This document shows positions 52,324 to 55,519 of a stretch of 55,519 nucleotides of DNA, piece after piece. Location: the NCBI GenBank assembly GCA_026996295.1, contig JALWLL010000110.1, positions 1-55,519 of the forward strand, in the 5' to 3' direction. The stretch's first letter is position 1, and the number at the start of each line of letters is the position of its first letter. Source of the stretch: Sulfurimonas sp. (lineage in GTDB: Bacteria > Campylobacterota > Campylobacteria > Campylobacterales > Sulfurimonadaceae). The notes under the pieces are model-generated. The model was not told the origin of the DNA. It was given only the letters and a program-made list of their open reading frames with translations, and ran no database searches. The position numbers and the translations under genes are program-made.

Positions 52324-54369
52324 ATGCAACACACCGATATTGAACAAACTGCCATACACACATACAATGAAAACTTACTTTTTCTTCAAGCTACACGACC
52401 CGATCTTTTTGAGAAGATCTCCGCTTTGAGTCATGCTATAGAGAGAGGCTTTTATAAAGAAAAGTACTCTTTGGAATATAAAGAAAATTATTTTGATGTT
52501 TTGGAAGCTCAAACAGGTAAGTGGCTCTATGGTGTAAATAGCCTTAAACATGCAAAGATCTCTGCTGAGAGTATCAACTACACCAAGACAGATAATGTCT
52601 ATGAGACATTTTACAATGTTAATATCTCGCCGGAATATGCACAGGAACTTGAACAACTCAGCATCGCCGATAACAGCTACTCAGGATCCGCCAGACTCAT
52701 AAGTTACTCCAACCAATATGCCGATAAAAAAACCACTACTATGAAAAAGCTCTACAAGTTTATCTTTTTAGGGGTTGGTCTCGGTCTGCATATCACGGCA
52801 ATCCATGAAAAGATAAACTCAAACGTTTACTTTATCATTGAAGATGATTTAGAGCTTTTTAGACTCTCCTTGTTTGTTACAAACTACAAGCAGATTACTG
52901 CAAAGGGTGCCACGATCGTTTTTTCCGTATTTGAAGATGAGGAGGAGTTTGCAAACTCTACGAAAATGTTTCTCAATGAACATTTTATCTATAACCATTT
53001 TATAAAATTTTTTCATCTTCTGAGCCATTCGGAGAAAAAACTTAAAACGATTCAGGGTACTATCGTTGGACAGAACTATCTCACATTTAACTACTCGGCA
53101 CTTACAACAAGTCTGCTCCGTCCCCTTACTCACTTAAAAAATGGTTACAGACTGCTTGATATCGGTTCCTCATACGCCGGAACTGTTTTTACAAAAAAAC
53201 CTGTGCTTCTTCTAGGAGCCGGTCCCTCCTTTGAAAGAAATACACAATGGCTTCAAGAAAACCACCATAAGTTTATCGTGGTAACGGTTGTTCCTTTGCT
53301 GGCAAAACTCCAAGAGTTAGGCATTAAGCCTGATATTGTTACACATGTACACGGCTTTAGCGATGCACTTCCCCATGTACAAAAGATCAAAGATTTCTCA
53401 TTTTTCGATGAAACCATCTCTCTTTTTGGAGGATTTACACAACCTGAGTTTTTAGAGTACTTCAAAAAAGAGAATGTTTTTATATTTGAGGGCTCTTCCA
53501 GATACAAACATGGATACAACGGAATAAGTTCTTCCAACATAGGTTCAGTCACCTATGGTCTTTTACTGATGCTCTACACAAAAGATATGTATCTGCTCGG
53601 GCTTGATTTTGCACTCGATCAGGAGAGTGGACAAACCCACTCCGATACTCACAAATATGCAAGAAAAGTGGAACTTGAAGAGGATGAGAGCATTGGTGGA
53701 GAACTGATCTATAATCAAGAGGTTATCAAGGTAAAGGGTAACTTTAAAGAAGAGGTTTTCACAACCTTGTTATTTAACGGCTGGAGAAATGAATGTCACG
53801 CTATCCAAAAAACCTACAGAACATTTGAGAATAAACATATTTATAACCTTAGTGACGGTGCAGCTATAAAAGAGACCATCCCGATGCATCTTGAGGATAC
53901 TCACATAGCCTCACTAAACGACATAAACAAGCATGAGCTTTATACACAGCTGCATACTCTCTTTCTCTGTAAATCTTCCGACAGCCTTACAGAAGCAGAA
54001 CTTCATGATCTGAGATTGCGTCTAAACTACTGTGATGAGATTATACAAACACTTCATATCCATACCAGTACACCCCATCAAAACATCGATATGTATCACT
54101 ATAATCTCCTTGGTGTTTTTTACAAGATTCTAAGAGATGAGGGTGATGTTGCCAGCTCTGACTTGAATTATGTTATCACACTCTACCTGCAACTTGTCTC
54201 CGGATATATCTTCGATCTGATCAATACAAAAGAGATTACAAACCATAAAAAACTCATCAAATATCTGGACAAAGTGGTCATACCACAAATTATCAGGGTG
54301 ATTGACTACTTTAAAGATCATATACAAGATTATTTGGATTATGCACAAATGAAGCAGGATAAAAGCTAG
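52324..54369 (+). CDS. Motility accessory factor (Maf-type flagellin glycosyltransferase)
   Basis: 681 residues from ATG 52324, which has ATAAGG upstream; an open frame extends 40 codons further without protein character. The central Maf/DUF115 domain (about 270-480) contains PVLLLGAGPSFERN, VVTVVPLLAKLQELGIKPDIVTHVHG, SSSNIGSVTYGLLLML and LLGLDFALDQESGQTHSDTH. Maf proteins transfer nonulosonic acids (pseudaminic or legionaminic acid) to flagellin in Campylobacterota. Neighbouring flagellin genes fit this. Confidence 0.92.
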   Translation: MQHTDIEQTAIHTYNENLLFLQATRPDLFEKISALSHAIERGFYKEKYSLEYKENYFDVLEAQTGKWLYGVNSLKHAKISAESINYTKTDNVYETFYNVNISPEYAQELEQLSIADNSYSGSARLISYSNQYADKKTTTMKKLYKFIFLGVGLGLHITAIHEKINSNVYFIIEDDLELFRLSLFVTNYKQITAKGATIVFSVFEDEEEFANSTKMFLNEHFIYNHFIKFFHLLSHSEKKLKTIQGTIVGQNYLTFNYSALTTSLLRPLTHLKNGYRLLDIGSSYAGTVFTKKPVLLLGAGPSFERNTQWLQENHHKFIVVTVVPLLAKLQELGIKPDIVTHVHGFSDALPHVQKIKDFSFFDETISLFGGFTQPEFLEYFKKENVFIFEGSSRYKHGYNGISSSNIGSVTYGLLLMLYTKDMYLLGLDFALDQESGQTHSDTHKYARKVELEEDESIGGELIYNQEVIKVKGNFKEEVFTTLLFNGWRNECHAIQKTYRTFENKHIYNLSDGAAIKETIPMHLEDTHIASLNDINKHELYTQLHTLFLCKSSDSLTEAELHDLRLRLNYCDEIIQTLHIHTSTPHQNIDMYHYNLLGVFYKILRDEGDVASSDLNYVITLYLQLVSGYIFDLINTKEITNHKKLIKYLDKVVIPQIIRVIDYFKDHIQDYLDYAQMKQDKS

Positions 54370-54413
54370 ACCTCCATGATCTGGAAGTCTTGAGTACTGG
54401 ATGAAACTTTTTA

Positions 54414-55232
54414 CTACTGTAAGAGTTTCATCACATTTTGTTGAACAGCATTTGCCTGAGTCATTGCGTATGAACCTGACTGCGCCAAAAGATTTCTTTT
54501 AGAGAAGTTAGCAGACTCAGCTGCGAAGTCAACATCACGGATCTGTGATTCTGCCGCTGTAATATTTACCTGTGTAACAGAGATATTTCTCACTGTTGAC
54601 TCAAGTTGATTTTGTGCAGCACCAAGTGTTGCTCTAAGTGTATCTATTGTATTGATAGCACTATCCATCATAGAGATAATAGTTGCAGCACTCCCTTGAG
54701 AACTTAAACCTGTTATCTGACTAGCAAATACAGCTGTTGTAAGAACACCACTAATTTGTGTTGTTGTTGTATCCCCTCTGTATGCACCAACTTGGAATGT
54801 ATATGTAGTAGTTGCCGAGAGAAGCTGTTTACCATTAAATTTAGTTTCACTTGCAATGTGATTTAGCTCACTTTGAAGTCTAACCATCTCTTTACCGATA
54901 AATGCACGAGAATCTGAATCTTGCGTATCATTGGCACCTTGAACTGCAAGTGTACGAATTCTGTTTAGGATATTTGTATACTCTTGAAGTGCACCGTCTG
55001 CTGTTTGAACAAGACCGATACCATCATTTGCATTTCTGATAGCCTGACCAAGACCGTTTGACTGAGCTGAGAGTTTGTTAGCTATCGCAAGACCTGCTGA
55101 ATCATCCGCAGCTTTATTGATACGAAGACCTGATGAAAGTGAAGCTAAACTTTTGTCTAGTTCAACATTATTTTGAGTTGAGTACATATGCGCATTCATC
55201 GCACCAACGTTTGTATTAATTCTAAATCCCAT
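54414..55232 (-). CDS. fla: Flagellin
   Basis: 272 residues from ATG 55232 (AAAGGATG upstream; two extra codons begin at a GTG). It has the N-terminal D0/D1 helices (MGFRINTNVGAMNAHMYSTQ…SLSSGLRINKAADDSAGLAIA) and a C-terminal D1/D0 ([34 protein letters not shown]). The middle is only about 60 residues, so the surface domain is minimal. It is expressed from a sigma-54 type promoter and probably glycosylated by the adjacent Maf. A 133-base tract is identical to the next flagellin gene. Confidence 0.96.
   Translation of the reverse strand: MGFRINTNVGAMNAHMYSTQNNVELDKSLASLSSGLRINKAADDSAGLAIANKLSAQSNGLGQAIRNANDGIGLVQTADGALQEYTNILNRIRTLAVQGANDTQDSDSRAFIGKEMVRLQSELNHIASETKFNGKQLLSATTTYTFQVGAYRGDTTTTQISGVLTTAVFASQITGLSSQGSAATIISMMDSAINTIDTLRATLGAAQNQLESTVRNISVTQVNITAAESQIRDVDFAAESANFSKRNLLAQSGSYAMTQANAVQQNVMKLLQ
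54511..54643. repeat. 133-base direct repeat shared by the two flagellin genes, first copy
   Basis: Bases 54511-54643 are identical to 55387-55519, where the window ends, so the identity may extend further. It encodes the conserved C-terminal helices. Sequence before it differs already at the next base. Confidence 0.95.
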
Positions 55233-55264
55233 AAGCACATCCTTTTGGATAATTTTAGAATTTG

Positions 55265-55282
55265 AAGCAAGTTACATTCCAA
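55265..55282 (-). promoter_or_regulatory. Sigma-54 promoter of the flagellin gene
   Basis: On the minus strand TGGAATGTAACTTGCTT: GG, exactly ten bases, then GC, matching the -24/-12 consensus TGGCAC-N5-TTGC. Start of transcription should be about 12 bases past the GC, some 20 bases before the ATG. Confidence 0.75.
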
Positions 55283-55289
55283 TTTTAAG

Positions 55290-55519
55290 TTATTGCAAAA
55301 GCCTGAGTATATTTTCCTGCACTGCATTGGCCTGACTCATCGCAAAAGAACCTGACTGCATTAAAAGGTTGAGCTTGGAAAATCTTGCAGACTCAGCTGC
55401 GAAGTCAACATCACGGATCTGTGATTCTGCCGCTGTAATATTTACCTGTGTAACAGAGATATTTCTCACTGTTGACTCAAGTTGATTTTGTGCAGCACCA
55501 AGTGTTGCTCTAAGTGTAT
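55290..55519 (-). CDS. fla: Second flagellin, C-terminal part (cut by window end)
   Basis: The last 76 codons of a flagellin gene, ending [12 protein letters not shown] with TAA at 55290-55292. It shares the 133-base identical tract with the downstream flagellin, then differs in the last 30 codons ([19 protein letters not shown]). It is in tandem, separated by about 57 bases that hold the sigma-54 promoter of the next gene. Confidence 0.95.
   Translation of the reverse strand, partial: TLRATLGAAQNQLESTVRNISVTQVNITAAESQIRDVDFAAESARFSKLNLLMQSGSFAMSQANAVQENILRLLQ

Overview
The window looks like the chromosome of a Campylobacterota (Epsilonproteobacteria) species, probably close to Sulfurimonas or a relative. 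The evidence is the low-GC coding style, sigma-54 and sigma-28 type flagellar promoters, a flagellin/FliD/FliS/Maf glycosylation cluster, a secretion operon with short overlapping genes, and a chemoreceptor with a nitrate/nitrite-sensing type domain. The genus is an inference from gene content only.

Region 1 (1-14145) is an accessory island next to a cluster of five tRNA genes. It begins with a transposase cut by the window edge. Then come the antirestriction gene ardA and, directly upstream of ardA, about 640 bases (1012-1657) without a convincing gene that fold on the + strand into many strong nested helices. Next are a conjugation or mobilisation remnant (a winged-helix relaxation-like protein and a VirD4/TraG-like coupling ATPase broken by a frameshift), two small membrane proteins and a helix-turn-helix protein. 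A type I restriction-modification locus follows: hsdR is full length and hsdS looks intact, but hsdM carries an internal deletion and frameshift that remove the catalytic NPPF region. A two-gene cassette (GNAT-like protein plus a 333-residue unknown) sits between hsdS and hsdR. From 12561 to the tRNAs the DNA is mostly non-coding, with a perfect 16-base palindrome and a set of interleaved inverted repeats at 13780-13873.

Region 2 (14146-29538) is core chromosome: tRNAs Leu, Arg, Arg, His and Pro, a sodium-coupled transporter, a four-haem cytochrome c, thiG, a diguanylate cyclase and NAD(P)HX repair. A compact + strand block follows: kdsD, a pseudouridine synthase gene, yjbQ and rarA. Then comes a signalling operon (STAS protein, NIT-type chemoreceptor, three-domain REC-PP2C-HATPase regulator), and ribosomal genes rpmI-rplT with a hairpin-rich spacer.

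Region 3 (29540-47043) is one long minus-strand block. It holds a nearly complete type II secretion operon (G, H-like, F, K, L, M, N-like, C, D, E, I-like, J-like). Upstream, on the same strand and overlapping each other, are a 1536-residue multidomain lipoprotein, a subtilisin-like lipoprotein protease with calcium-type repeats and a P domain, and a small exported protein. The linkage suggests the secretion machine and its cargo are expressed together.

Region 4 (47044-55519) holds a structured non-coding element with an SRP-RNA-like core, an HPt protein, a nucleosidase-like protein and an SDR enzyme. The flagellar cluster follows: fliD-fliS-fliT-like, a radical SAM protein, a Maf glycosyltransferase and two tandem flagellin genes, the second cut by the window end. 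The flagellin genes share a 133-base identical tract. The most unusual part of the window is the large folded element beside ardA.
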